This document shows, in pieces, positions 6,349 through 14,539 of a stretch of DNA of 30,632 bases. The DNA comes from Bacteroidales bacterium. GTDB lineage: Bacteria; Bacteroidota; Bacteroidia; Bacteroidales; Muribaculaceae. Under the pieces are notes generated by a model. The model worked only from the letters and a program-made list of their open reading frames with translations, did not search any database and was not told the DNA's origin. The translations under genes were made by a program, and so were the position numbers. Every line of letters starts with the position of its first letter. The first letter of the stretch is position 1. The stretch covers positions 1-30,632 of the forward strand of contig JAUNCU010000009.1 in NCBI GenBank assembly GCA_030526455.1. Reading direction: 5' to 3'.

Positions 6349-8169
6349 TTAAATCGAGCGCTTGATGAGGTCGGTGAAGCGTTTCCAGTATTGCTCTGTT
6401 TTCATTTCGCCGATGCCAAACACCGAGCCGAAGGCCAACTTTGTGGTGGGCTTGTCGTGGGCCATGGCTTTGAGCGTCTTGTCGCTGAACACCATGAATG
6501 GCTTCTTGTGCTCCTGCTGAGCGATGGCGTAGCGAAGGGCTTTGAGTTTGTTGAAGAGTTCCTGCTCGGTGATGTCGAGTTCGAGGTCGAGCACAGTTTC
6601 GGTGCGCGTGGGTTTCTCCACAAATTCCTTCTTCACAAATTCAGTGAGTTGCACCTTGGCACGGCCATAGAGGATATCGGCACCGTAGGGCGTGATTTTC
6701 AGGTGGTTGTTCTCATTATAGGCCACCTCGAAAATGCCCAACTGCTGCATCTGGAGCAAATAGGCGTTCCACTCCAGATTACTCAAGTGGCGCCCCACCC
6801 CATAGGTCTTGAGATGGTGGTAGCCGGCTTGAATCACCTCGGCATTCGACGAGCCGCGCAAGATGTCCTTGAGCGTGTAAAGACCTATCTGCTGGTCGGT
6901 GCGCACGATGGCACTCAGCGCCATCTGCACGAGCATGGAGCCATCGAAGCGCTTAGGCGGATTTTTGCACACGTCGCAGTTGCCGCAATCGTGGTCGATG
7001 CGCTCGTTGAAATAACTGAGCAAGATGCGGCGGCGGCAAATCGACGATTCGGCATAGCGCTGCATCAGTTCGAGTTTCTGGCTATTGAGTTTCACCTGTC
7101 CCGATTCAGCCACGAAGCGGTTGTGGGAAATCACGTCGCCATAGGAGTAAAACATCAGCGCATCGGCCTCGAGCCCGTCGCGGCCCGCACGGCCTATCTC
7201 CTGATAATACGACTCCATGTTTTGGGGCATATTGTAGTGCACCACCCAGCGCACGTTGCTCTTGTCAATACCCATGCCGAATGCCACAGTGGCACACACG
7301 ATGGGGATGTCGTCGTTGAGGAAGCCCGTCTGCACACGGTTCTTTTCAGCCACCGAAAGCCCTGCATGGAAAGCCTCAGCCACCAGTCCGCGGCGCTGGA
7401 GTTTCTCGGCTAGCGATTCGGTGTTCTTGCGGCTGAAGCAGTAGATGATGCCGCTTTCGCCGTGGTGGCGGTCGATGAAGCGCACCAGCGTGTTAAACTT
7501 ATCGGTGCCCGAGTAGCCCGACAGCACCGAGAGGGAGATGTTTTTGCGGTCGAACGATGAAAGGAACAACTTCGCATCGGCGATGTTCAACTGCTTGCGA
7601 ATGTCGTCGCGCGTGAGTTGGTCGGCGGTGGCCGTGAGTGCCACCACAGGCACACCAGGGAACTGCGACTTCAGTACCGAGAGTTGGGTGTATTCAGGAC
7701 GGAAATCGTGCCCCCACTGCGAGATACAGTGCGCCTCATCGATGGCGATAAGGCTGATTTTCATGTATTTCGACCAGTTGCTCATGTCATTGAGCAGGCG
7801 CTCGGGCGAAATGTAGAGCAACTTCAATCGGCCCGCAAGCGCCAGATCGAGCACTTCACGGTTCTGCGCCTCGGTCTGCATGCTGTTGATGGAAGCGGCG
7901 GGCACACCATTGGCCACGAGCGAATCCACTTGGTCTTTCATCAGCGCCAGCAGTGGCGACACCACAATGCAGCAGCCCTCGCTCAAGAGCGCAGGCATCT
8001 GATAGCAAATCGACTTACCGCCGCCAGTGGGCATCAGCACCAGGCAGTCTTGTCCGCTCATGATGTGGCTAATCACTTCAAACTGCATGGGCAGAAACGA
8101 TGAATAGCCATAAAAACGGCGAAGGATGCCAAGGGCTTCGGTCTTCAGTTGTTCGAGATTCAGGGGCAT
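6349..8169 (-). CDS. recQ: ATP-dependent DNA helicase RecQ
   Basis: A 606-residue 3'-5' superfamily-2 helicase, nearly the size of E. coli RecQ (609). Walker A is MPTGGGKS (46-53, Lys52). DEAH box at 144-147 is followed by the RecQ aromatic-rich loop CISQWGHDFRPEY. Motif VI is QEIGRAGRDG (323-332). The zinc module has Cys378, Cys395, Cys398 and Cys401 (CGNCDVC). A winged-helix RQC domain follows (about 410-515), and residues about 525-600 form an HRDC domain with the final IKRSI. All elements needed for activity are present. RecQ acts in recombinational repair and restart of stalled forks. The gene is separated from the upstream sugar phosphotransferase by a terminator, so it probably uses its own promoter, not identified here. 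Confidence 0.97.
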   Translation of the reverse strand: MPLNLEQLKTEALGILRRFYGYSSFLPMQFEVISHIMSGQDCLVLMPTGGGKSICYQMPALLSEGCCIVVSPLLALMKDQVDSLVANGVPAASINSMQTEAQNREVLDLALAGRLKLLYISPERLLNDMSNWSKYMKISLIAIDEAHCISQWGHDFRPEYTQLSVLKSQFPGVPVVALTATADQLTRDDIRKQLNIADAKLFLSSFDRKNISLSVLSGYSGTDKFNTLVRFIDRHHGESGIIYCFSRKNTESLAEKLQRRGLVAEAFHAGLSVAEKNRVQTGFLNDDIPIVCATVAFGMGIDKSNVRWVVHYNMPQNMESYYQEIGRAGRDGLEADALMFYSYGDVISHNRFVAESGQVKLNSQKLELMQRYAESSICRRRILLSYFNERIDHDCGNCDVCKNPPKRFDGSMLVQMALSAIVRTDQQIGLYTLKDILRGSSNAEVIQAGYHHLKTYGVGRHLSNLEWNAYLLQMQQLGIFEVAYNENNHLKITPYGADILYGRAKVQLTEFVKKEFVEKPTRTETVLDLELDITEQELFNKLKALRYAIAQQEHKKPFMVFSDKTLKAMAHDKPTTKLAFGSVFGIGEMKTEQYWKRFTDLIKRSI

Positions 8170-8229
8170 AATTTCGAGTGTTTTTTTAATTATGTAGATT
8201 TAATGAGTGCTTGATTGGGAAATTTATAA

Positions 8230-8262
8230 AAGGTTGCTTTCGTCAATCTTAAAAGCAACCTT
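8230..8262 (-). terminator. Terminator of the sugar phosphotransferase gene
   Basis: AAGGTTGCTTT (8230-8240) and AAAGCAACCTT (8252-8262) form a perfect 11-bp stem with an 11-nt loop. On the minus strand it is followed by TTATAAATT. It begins 13 bases after the stop codon at 8275. Confidence 0.85.
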
Positions 8263-8274
8263 CTGTTATTCATT

Positions 8275-9657
8275 TTAGAATGCGTTCTTCTCGCCTCTGA
8301 TGGCATTCACCACGGTGAGGACGATGATTTTCAAATCGAGGAAGAAGTTCCAGTTTTCAGTGTACCACACATCGTATTCCACGCGCTTTTCCATCTTCCA
8401 GAGTTCGTCGGTGAGGCCACGGTAGCCGTTCACCTGTGCCCAGCCCGTAACGCCTGGCTTGATCACGTGGCGAAGCATGTATTTGTCGATGAGTTCGCTA
8501 TACTGCTGGGTGTGGGATTCCATGTGAGGACGCGGACCCACAATCGACATATCACCACGCCACACATTATAGAACTGTGGCAACTCGTCGATGCTGGTTT
8601 TGCGCAGGATATCACCGAGTTTGGTTTTGCGGGGATCGTTTTTGGTGGCCTGAAGCGTATCGCTTTGCGCATTCACACGCATGGTGCGGAACTTGTAGCA
8701 AGTGAACGACTCGCCACGCAGACCGGTGCGCTTCTGCTTGAAGAAGATAGGACCCGGCGACGACATCTTAATGGCGATAGCCACCGGAATCAGCACGATG
8801 GGCGAAAGCAAAAGCACGATCGACGACACCGTGAAATCAAACAAGCGCTTGATGGCAGCGTTCAGTGGCGAACTGAGCGGATTAGGACGCGCCTGAAGCA
8901 CAGGCACATTGTCGAGCGAGTAGAGTTCGAATTGGCGAGTGATGTGACGGCCAAATTGAGGCACATAGAAGAAGTCAACGGCATTGCGTTCGGCGATGGC
9001 AAGGAGTTTGGCCACGTCTTCATTGTCGGCATCGGGCACGCAGCAATACATTTCGTCGATGGGATTATCGTGAACGAACTGCTCCACCTTGTCGAGCGTG
9101 CCGCGATAGAGGTCGCTGCTGGTGAAGGCCTGCTTATCGTCGAAAATACCCACAATCTTGTAGCCATAGCCCAGGTCGCTCTGGAGCACACCAATGAGTT
9201 TCTGCCCCACTACGCCAGCGCCTATCACCACTATCTGCTTGTAGTTTCGGCCCAAGGAACGATACCACTTGAGGATGCGGCGCGACAACAGCCACCACGC
9301 TCCCAGGGCCACGACAAACACACCATAGAGTTTGCCGAAGTTTTCCCACGCAAAGTGGTCGCTTTTCAAGAAATAAGTAGAGGAAAGGAAGAGCACGGCA
9401 TGAAGCGTAACCGCCTTGATCACCTTCAGCGCCACACGGTCGGCATACACCACGCGGCGGTGGTGAATGTCGGAGAAGAAATAACTCACAGCCATATACG
9501 CCACATTCATCATAAGCCACACTTGCTTAGTGACAAACATGTCGTTATGCGTACTCAATAAGCACACCAATAGATACGACAGATTGAGTATCAAGAAGTC
9601 GATACCCAGAAATATCCATCTTATATATTGTCCATACCTACCTTTGCCCTTCGTCAT
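8275..9657 (-). CDS. Undecaprenyl-phosphate sugar phosphotransferase (WcaJ-like polyprenyl glycosylphosphotransferase)
   Basis: A 460-residue membrane enzyme that transfers a sugar phosphate from a nucleotide sugar onto undecaprenyl phosphate, the first step of exopolysaccharide or capsule repeat-unit synthesis. N-terminal TM helices lie at about 12-35, 45-62, 80-97 and 107-125. Residues about 138-245 form a Rossmann-like domain with VVIGAGVVGQ (143-152). The catalytic bacterial sugar transferase domain spans 268-455: membrane hairpin 275-298, SSPGPIFFKQKRTG, YKFRTM, SIDELPQ with D357/E358, VGPRP (373-377), and PGVTGWAQVNGYRG. The sugar (glucose, galactose or other) cannot be told. No glycosyltransferases or flippase flank it, so it is an orphan priming enzyme. 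In the 97-nt gap upstream, CTACTGC (9688-9694) and GCAGTAG (9725-9731) form a weak inverted repeat, and no promoter consensus was seen. Confidence 0.93.
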   Translation of the reverse strand: MTKGKGRYGQYIRWIFLGIDFLILNLSYLLVCLLSTHNDMFVTKQVWLMMNVAYMAVSYFFSDIHHRRVVYADRVALKVIKAVTLHAVLFLSSTYFLKSDHFAWENFGKLYGVFVVALGAWWLLSRRILKWYRSLGRNYKQIVVIGAGVVGQKLIGVLQSDLGYGYKIVGIFDDKQAFTSSDLYRGTLDKVEQFVHDNPIDEMYCCVPDADNEDVAKLLAIAERNAVDFFYVPQFGRHITRQFELYSLDNVPVLQARPNPLSSPLNAAIKRLFDFTVSSIVLLLSPIVLIPVAIAIKMSSPGPIFFKQKRTGLRGESFTCYKFRTMRVNAQSDTLQATKNDPRKTKLGDILRKTSIDELPQFYNVWRGDMSIVGPRPHMESHTQQYSELIDKYMLRHVIKPGVTGWAQVNGYRGLTDELWKMEKRVEYDVWYTENWNFFLDLKIIVLTVVNAIRGEKNAF

Positions 9658-9754
9658 ATGACAGGAAAGATTTTTTAGAGAAACTCCCTACTGCCCACAC
9701 AGTTAAAACGATTTCCCGGTGCACGCAGTAGAGAGTGAATGGTTAATAGAATCC

Positions 9755-11644
9755 TTAGATTTTTTCGTCGATCATCTTGATTTTCTGCTCAAGCATGGCA
9801 ATTTCGTCCTTGATGTGAGCAATCTTGCGCTCCATCTCCTTCACGAGCGAATTGCCGCTCTTCGACTGGGCGTTGAAGAAACCAAGATTATTTTCGTAAG
9901 TTTTCAATTCTTGCGACTTCATTTCGTAGGCGCGCACGAGGCGTTCTCTTTCGTGGTAAACCTTGCCGGTGTCGCTCATCTGCTTGAGCGAGTTGGCGAA
10001 GTTTGCCATGCGAGCCTTGTTGGCCTTCATGTCGAGTTGCTCGAAAGCCTTGTCGACGGCAGCCTTGTATTCGGCGTAGATTTTATCCTTTTCCTTGTAA
10101 GGAACGTGGCCAATCTCCTGCCACTTCTTCATCTGCTCGCGCACCTTGGCTGGAGCATCGTCGGCAGGCTCGCCTTCGAGGATGGCGGTAATCTGAGCCA
10201 CCACTTCCTTCTTGAGTTTGAGGTTTTCGTATTCAGCCGAGTGCACACCCACGTGCTGTTTCTTCTTTTCTTCAAAGAAGGCGTCACAGGCAGCGATGAA
10301 GCGTTTCCACACGGTGTCGCTGTGCTTTTTCACCACTGGGCCGATGGTTTTCCACTCCTTCTGAAGTGCCACCAGTGCGTCGGTAGTCTTTCTCCATTCG
10401 GTAGAATCCTTCAGTGCTTCAGCCTTTTCGCAGAGTTCGATTTTCTTTGCGAGGTTAGCGGCGAGTTCGTCCTTCATCTGCTTGAAGAATTCAGCCTTCT
10501 TTGCGAAGAAGTCGTCGCAACTTTTGCGGAAGCGGGCGAAGAGGTCGTTGTTCACCTTGCGCGAAGCGAAGCCAAACTGCTTCCATTCTTCCTGCAGGGC
10601 AATGATGGCCTTGGTGGCTTCATCCCATGCGGCATAGGTTTTGAGGCCTTCGGTAGAGATGGCTTCAATCTTTTCGCAGAGAGCGGTCTTGCCGTCGGCA
10701 TTCTTCTTCTCCACTGCTTTGCGTTCTTCGAAGAAAGCCTGGTATTTCTTGTTGATCACAGCCGAAGCATTCTTGAATCTTGCCCACAGTTCTTCGCGTA
10801 TTTCCTTGCTCACGGGGCCGATTTCACGCCATGTGGTGTGGAGTTGCTGCAGTTTCTTGAAAGCCTCCACAATGTCGGCCTCTTCATCGAGGGCTTCAGC
10901 CTCGGCGCAGAGCACCTGCTTCTGCTCAAGATTCTTCTTGAAGTCGTAATCACGCAGTTCCTTGTTCATCTTCAGCAAGTCGTAGAAGCGTTCCACTGCC
11001 ACTTGATAAGCCTTCCAGATTTCGGTGTCGTTTTCCGAAGGCACTTCGCCCACGGCTTTGAAATCCTGCTGCAACTGCTGCACAGCACCATACTGGCGGT
11101 TCACATTGTCGGCATCGTCGGCAATTTCATTGATCTTTGCGATGATTTCACGCTTCTTAGCAAGATTTTCGGCTTTCAGAGCGTCTTGTTCGGCATTGTA
11201 GGCAGCACGTTTTTCTTTGATTTCTGCATAGATGCTCTTGAATTGCTCTTCGAGCGAGTCGGTCATGGGCGCGAAGGCTGCTTCTTCATTGCCGGCGGCA
11301 AGGAAGGCTTCCTTCTCTTTCGCCAGTTCTTCTTTGCGCAGGTTGGCGAAGGCCACTCTCACGCGAGCCACGTCGTCTTTCACTTCGGTAACGGGCTTCG
11401 CTGCCAGTTGCTGAAGCGCATCCACAAGTTGCTCCTTGGTCATGGCTGCATAATTAGTTAACGACTCTTCAGAAGCGGTTTCGGCTTCCGATACTTGATT
11501 CACAACTTCTTCGGCGGCAGTTTCTGCCACTTCAGGTTTCTGCTCTGAAAGTTCAGTAACAACGTCGGCTTGCGCAGGCGCTGGGTTCAAGGTTACATCC
11601 TTTTCGAGTTCATTCTTCGATGAGGACATTTCACGCGATTCCAT
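9755..11644 (-). CDS. DUF349 repeat protein, cytoplasmic coiled-coil
   Basis: About 629 residues with the start used here. Five tandem DUF349 units are visible, each with an aromatic-x-x-hydrophobic-G core: FKAVGEVPS, WREIGPVSK, WKQFGFASR, WKTIGPVVK and WQEIGHVPY, each followed by a charged helix ending in a hydrophobic face. The N-terminal 100 residues are acidic, Ala/Glu-rich and probably disordered; the last 60 residues form a coiled coil (KEMERKIAHIKDEIAMLEQKI). DUF349 proteins are widespread in Bacteroidetes and their function is not established. The frame opens at 11665 with MPLINIIMESREMSSSKNE; Met at 11644 (MESREM...) is preferred because the upstream residues are unlike the hydrophilic N-terminus and it leaves a normal leader from the -7 box at 11689-11696. 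Met at 11629 is also possible. Confidence 0.85.
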   Translation of the reverse strand: MESREMSSSKNELEKDVTLNPAPAQADVVTELSEQKPEVAETAAEEVVNQVSEAETASEESLTNYAAMTKEQLVDALQQLAAKPVTEVKDDVARVRVAFANLRKEELAKEKEAFLAAGNEEAAFAPMTDSLEEQFKSIYAEIKEKRAAYNAEQDALKAENLAKKREIIAKINEIADDADNVNRQYGAVQQLQQDFKAVGEVPSENDTEIWKAYQVAVERFYDLLKMNKELRDYDFKKNLEQKQVLCAEAEALDEEADIVEAFKKLQQLHTTWREIGPVSKEIREELWARFKNASAVINKKYQAFFEERKAVEKKNADGKTALCEKIEAISTEGLKTYAAWDEATKAIIALQEEWKQFGFASRKVNNDLFARFRKSCDDFFAKKAEFFKQMKDELAANLAKKIELCEKAEALKDSTEWRKTTDALVALQKEWKTIGPVVKKHSDTVWKRFIAACDAFFEEKKKQHVGVHSAEYENLKLKKEVVAQITAILEGEPADDAPAKVREQMKKWQEIGHVPYKEKDKIYAEYKAAVDKAFEQLDMKANKARMANFANSLKQMSDTGKVYHERERLVRAYEMKSQELKTYENNLGFFNAQSKSGNSLVKEMERKIAHIKDEIAMLEQKIKMIDEKI

Positions 11645-11688
11645 AATGATATTTATTAATGGCAAGATGCCAAGTAATTAATTAATTC

Positions 11689-11696
11689 CAAATATA
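11689..11696 (-). promoter_or_regulatory. Candidate -7 box of the DUF349 gene
   Basis: The minus strand reads TATATTTG, matching TAnnTTTG. The nearest upstream TTTG has only a 16-nt spacer, so the -33 element is weak. It lies 45-52 nt before the preferred start. Confidence 0.45.
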
Positions 11697-11801
11697 CAAA
11701 AAAATCCTAAAACAAAGCCTCTTTTGCATTTATTTTTGAGAGATTTGGCTGTTTTTTCCCGCAAATGGGCAAAAAATGGCGTTGTTTCGCTAAAAATAGC
11801 A

Positions 11802-13040
11802 CTAAGCGTCGGGGCCGTAGTAGAGCACTGAGCAATTGGCGGGGTCGAACAATTTGTGCGCCACCGTCATCAGGCCTTCTTGCGTGAGCGAGCGGTATTT
11901 GCCCACTTCGCTATTGATGTCGGCAGCCGAACCGAGCAACTCATATTGGCACAGTTTCACGCCTTTCTTCTCATAGGTGATGGTGTCGAAGAGTTGGGTC
12001 GACTCATATTTGTTGGCACACTTCTCCATCTCGTAGGCTGTGGCGCCTGTGGTGAGGAAGTCTTTGAGTTCGGCATCGATGGCTTGCTGCGCTTTCGCGA
12101 AACTCACCCCGTCGGCAAGGCGCGCACGCACTAGGAAAAGGCCGGGGTCGTGAGTGCCGGTCACGGAGGCGTCGAGTTCGGAGAAGAGGCCGCTCTTCAC
12201 CATCACATTGCGATAGAAGCGCGACGACGGGCCGTTGGAAAGCACATCGCTCAGCATGTCGCACGCCTGATAGTCGGCGTCGCCGCGGCCACACATGTGA
12301 TACATCATCATGATCATGTTTTGTGGCACTTCGCGCTTCACCGAGAGGAAGCGTTGCGAGCACTGCACGGGCTCCTGAGGTAGGTTCCTAACAGGGATAT
12401 CGACTGGAGCGAAATCGCCAAACCACTTCTCGGCCAAAGCCACGGCGCGGTCAAATTCCACATGACCCGAAACGCAGAGAATGAGATTATTCACCGCATA
12501 ATGCGAGGCAAAGAAAGCCTTGATGGCATCGTGGGAGGCATTTTGGATGTCCTCCACACGCAAGCCTATGGTGGGCCAGCGGTAAGGATGCACCTTGAAG
12601 GCCAGGTCGCTGCTGATGTGGTGCAGATCGCCGTAAGGCACATTGAGGCAGCGCTGCTTAAATTCCTCAATCACCACGCTCTTCTGCGTATCGATGCTTT
12701 CATCGGTGAGGTTGAGGTTCCTCAAGCGGTCGGACTCGAGCCAGAAGGCGGTCTCCACATTGTGGGCGGGCAGCGTTTCGTAGTAGTTGGTCATGTCGTT
12801 GCTCGTCCAGGCGTTGCTGGAGCCACCGGCGGCCTGAAGCGCGGCGTCGAAGGAGGGCGCATGCTTCGAACCCGTGAACATGAGGTGCTCAAAGAGGTGA
12901 GCAAGCCCCGTGGCCGACGGATCTTCGTCCCTCGCCCCAACGTCGTAGAGCAAGTTGAGCGCCACCATTTGCGTGTTTTTGTCGAAATAATGCAAAAGGC
13001 GAAGGCCGTTTTTCAGTCGATATGTGTTGAATGCTATCAT
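11802..13040 (-). CDS. M16 family zinc metallopeptidase (processing-peptidase type)
   Basis: A 412-residue M16 (pitrilysin/insulinase) peptidase with the inverted zinc motif H48-L-F-E51-H52 and the distal metal ligand in VVIEEFKQ (E125/E126), about 75 residues on as in the family. The N-terminal M16 domain is followed by an M16C domain (about 170-350), including the typical RNLPQEP and FYRN segments. At about 410 residues it is one half of an insulinase, like mitochondrial processing peptidase subunits and bacterial PqqL-like peptidases, which work as dimers. There is no signal peptide, so it probably acts in the cytoplasm on peptides. It follows the cyclophilin gene by 20 nt and is the last gene of a three-gene unit. 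Confidence 0.93.
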   Translation of the reverse strand: MIAFNTYRLKNGLRLLHYFDKNTQMVALNLLYDVGARDEDPSATGLAHLFEHLMFTGSKHAPSFDAALQAAGGSSNAWTSNDMTNYYETLPAHNVETAFWLESDRLRNLNLTDESIDTQKSVVIEEFKQRCLNVPYGDLHHISSDLAFKVHPYRWPTIGLRVEDIQNASHDAIKAFFASHYAVNNLILCVSGHVEFDRAVALAEKWFGDFAPVDIPVRNLPQEPVQCSQRFLSVKREVPQNMIMMMYHMCGRGDADYQACDMLSDVLSNGPSSRFYRNVMVKSGLFSELDASVTGTHDPGLFLVRARLADGVSFAKAQQAIDAELKDFLTTGATAYEMEKCANKYESTQLFDTITYEKKGVKLCQYELLGSAADINSEVGKYRSLTQEGLMTVAHKLFDPANCSVLYYGPDA

Positions 13041-13060
13041 TAGTTAGGTGATGCTGTAGG

Positions 13061-13924
13061 TTACTCCACTACGCGAGCCGTGATAATCTTCACGTCTTCC
13101 ACAGGACGGTCGCCAGGGGCAGTGGCCACATTCTGGATTTTTTCTACCACATCCATGCCCTCAACCACTTCGCCGAATACGGTGTACTGGCCGTCGAGGT
13201 GTGGAGTGCCGCCCACGGTGGTGTAAGCCTCAATCTGTTCCTTGGTGAACTTCACAGGATTCTTGGCATACTCAGCCTCTGTGAGGGCGATGAGTTCGTT
13301 TTGCAATTCTTGCAGACCGATGTTGTCGCCCTGCTCTTGCATTTGGCGAATGCTGTCCAGTCGCTCACGCACCATGCCGGCAAAGATGTCTTCCTTCTTT
13401 TGCTCAGCCATTTGCTGCTCCATCATATCCACCTGCTGTGGCAGATAGGCTTTGCCGGTGACGATGTAGAACTGCGAAGCGCTACTGCGGCGCTCGGGGT
13501 TCACGGCGTCGCCAGTGCGTGCAGCAGCGAGGGCTCCTTTCTTGTGGAAGAGTTTTGGATACACAAATTCAGCCTCCACGGTGTAGCCGAGGTCGCCCGA
13601 GCCGAGTTGCTTTCCGGCTTCGGCGTTTTTTGAACTGGGGTCGCCAGCCTGAATCATGAAGTCCTTGATCACGCGGTGAAAGAGCAGGCTGTCGTACACG
13701 CTGTCGCCCACCACTTTCAAGAAGTTGTCGCGATGCTTAGGAGTTTCGTTATAGAGTTTCACTACGATATTGCCAAGAGTGGTTTCGAAAGCCACCTTGG
13801 TTTCTTTTACAGTTGTCATTTTGCGTCGATATTTTTTACGCGCGCTCGCCTCGGTGCTGAGTGCGAGTGCACATATTATAATTAATATAAGAGTTGAAAA
13901 TTTTCTCATGCTAATAGTTCGCAT
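13061..13924 (-). CDS. Exported cyclophilin-type peptidyl-prolyl isomerase with an approximately 80-residue insertion
   Basis: A 287-residue protein (282 if Met at 13909 is used, which gives a tighter signal peptide MRKFSTLILIIICALALS). The cyclophilin core includes LLFHRVIKDFMIQAGD (80-95, active-site Arg84, Phe89, Gln92 equivalents) and SSASQFYIVTG (147-157). Then comes a charged, Gln/Glu/Met-rich insert (about 158-238) predicted to be helical, after which the fold resumes at GGTPHLDGQYTVFGEVVEGMDVV. The human CypA Trp121 position is His243 here, common in bacterial cyclophilins. It should assist proline isomerisation of exported proteins in the periplasm. It lies 12 nt after the 124-aa gene and 20 nt before the M16 gene, so all three are probably co-transcribed. 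Confidence 0.93.
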   Translation of the reverse strand: MRTISMRKFSTLILIIICALALSTEASARKKYRRKMTTVKETKVAFETTLGNIVVKLYNETPKHRDNFLKVVGDSVYDSLLFHRVIKDFMIQAGDPSSKNAEAGKQLGSGDLGYTVEAEFVYPKLFHKKGALAAARTGDAVNPERRSSASQFYIVTGKAYLPQQVDMMEQQMAEQKKEDIFAGMVRERLDSIRQMQEQGDNIGLQELQNELIALTEAEYAKNPVKFTKEQIEAYTTVGGTPHLDGQYTVFGEVVEGMDVVEKIQNVATAPGDRPVEDVKIITARVVE

Positions 13925-13936
13925 TCCCCAGCGTCA

Positions 13937-14311
13937 TCACATGCCCACTGGGTAGAGGCGCTTGTAGATGCGGCGGAAATTGTCGTCGGCAGCCTTGAGT
14001 TCTTCAGCGCGCTCCTTGTAGTCGGTGCCCCAAATCGATGCAGCCAAGTCGCCCAGATAAGCACGGTCGCGGTCTTTCTCGATAGCCGCCTTGATGAGTC
14101 GGTCGATGCTATCGGCAAATTTCTCCTTGTCGATAGCATTGAGATAGCGAGCAGTGCTCACCACAAACTGACCGGTTTTATCTACCATAATCATATTTTC
14201 AACCAATTCAGGCATCACCTTCGAGATGGAGCCAATGTTGTTGGCAATGTATTCATAGGTCAAAAGGCCGTTAGGATCCTTCGCCAACTTCTTCTTTAAT
14301 TCTTCTTGCAT
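13937..14311 (-). CDS. Conserved Bacteroidales protein of unknown function
   Basis: A 124-residue, soluble, highly charged, helical protein with no signal peptide, membrane segment or known catalytic motif. Notable stretches are TYEYIANNIGSI, VMPELVENMIMVDKTGQFVVSTARYLNAI, and a C-terminal DDNFRRIYKRLYP. I do not recognise a named family, though proteins of this look are widespread in Bacteroidales, so it is probably real. It is the first gene of a unit with the cyclophilin (12-nt gap) and the M16 peptidase. A -7-like TAAATTTG lies about 73 nt upstream. Confidence 0.75.
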   Translation of the reverse strand: MQEELKKKLAKDPNGLLTYEYIANNIGSISKVMPELVENMIMVDKTGQFVVSTARYLNAIDKEKFADSIDRLIKAAIEKDRDRAYLGDLAASIWGTDYKERAEELKAADDNFRRIYKRLYPVGM

Positions 14312-14383
14312 ATAATTATAATAAAGTAATTAATCACACACTTCTAGTGCACGCCCCAAAGTGAGCATGCGCATTATAAAATG

Positions 14384-14391
14384 CAAATTTA
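14384..14391 (-). promoter_or_regulatory. Candidate -7 box for the 124-aa/cyclophilin/M16 unit
   Basis: The minus strand reads TAAATTTG, matching TAnnTTTG. No convincing TTTG lies 19-21 nt further upstream. It lies 73-80 nt before the start at 14311. Confidence 0.45.
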
Positions 14392-14449
14392 ATAATTTTC
14401 AACCAATCATCACGAATATTGGCTAAAATTTGTAACACCAAAGATGCAA

Positions 14450-14489
14450 TGCAAGCCAGCAAATTGGGTAGTCAATTCACTGGCTTGCA
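14450..14489 (-). terminator. Hairpin downstream of sprA, possible terminator or repeat
   Basis: TGCAAGCCAG (14450-14459) and CTGGCTTGCA (14480-14489) form a perfect 10-bp stem. Inside, AATTG (14462-14466) pairs with CAATT (14473-14477) across a 2x2 internal loop, leaving a 6-nt loop. It begins 51 bases past the sprA stop. It lacks a clean U-tract on the minus strand, so it may be a processing or 3'-end stabilising structure, or a dispersed repeat; see the near copy at the window edge. Confidence 0.5.
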
Positions 14490-14539
14490 CATTATATTAT
14501 ATATAGAGGTATCCTTCTTCTGCCCTCCGCGCTGCGCTC

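Noticed and set aside
9719..11461. A 580-residue plus-strand open frame across the DUF349 gene
   Set aside because: It is antisense to a repeat protein with clear family features; the Leu/Phe/His-rich translation is what the reverse strand of Lys/Glu-rich coding gives. No start context or family signature.
11752..11776. TTTTTT-CCC...GGG-AAAAAA symmetric element after the M16 gene
   Set aside because: Only three G-C pairs and a bulge; neither strand shows a U-tract after a stable stem, so a terminator call was not supported.
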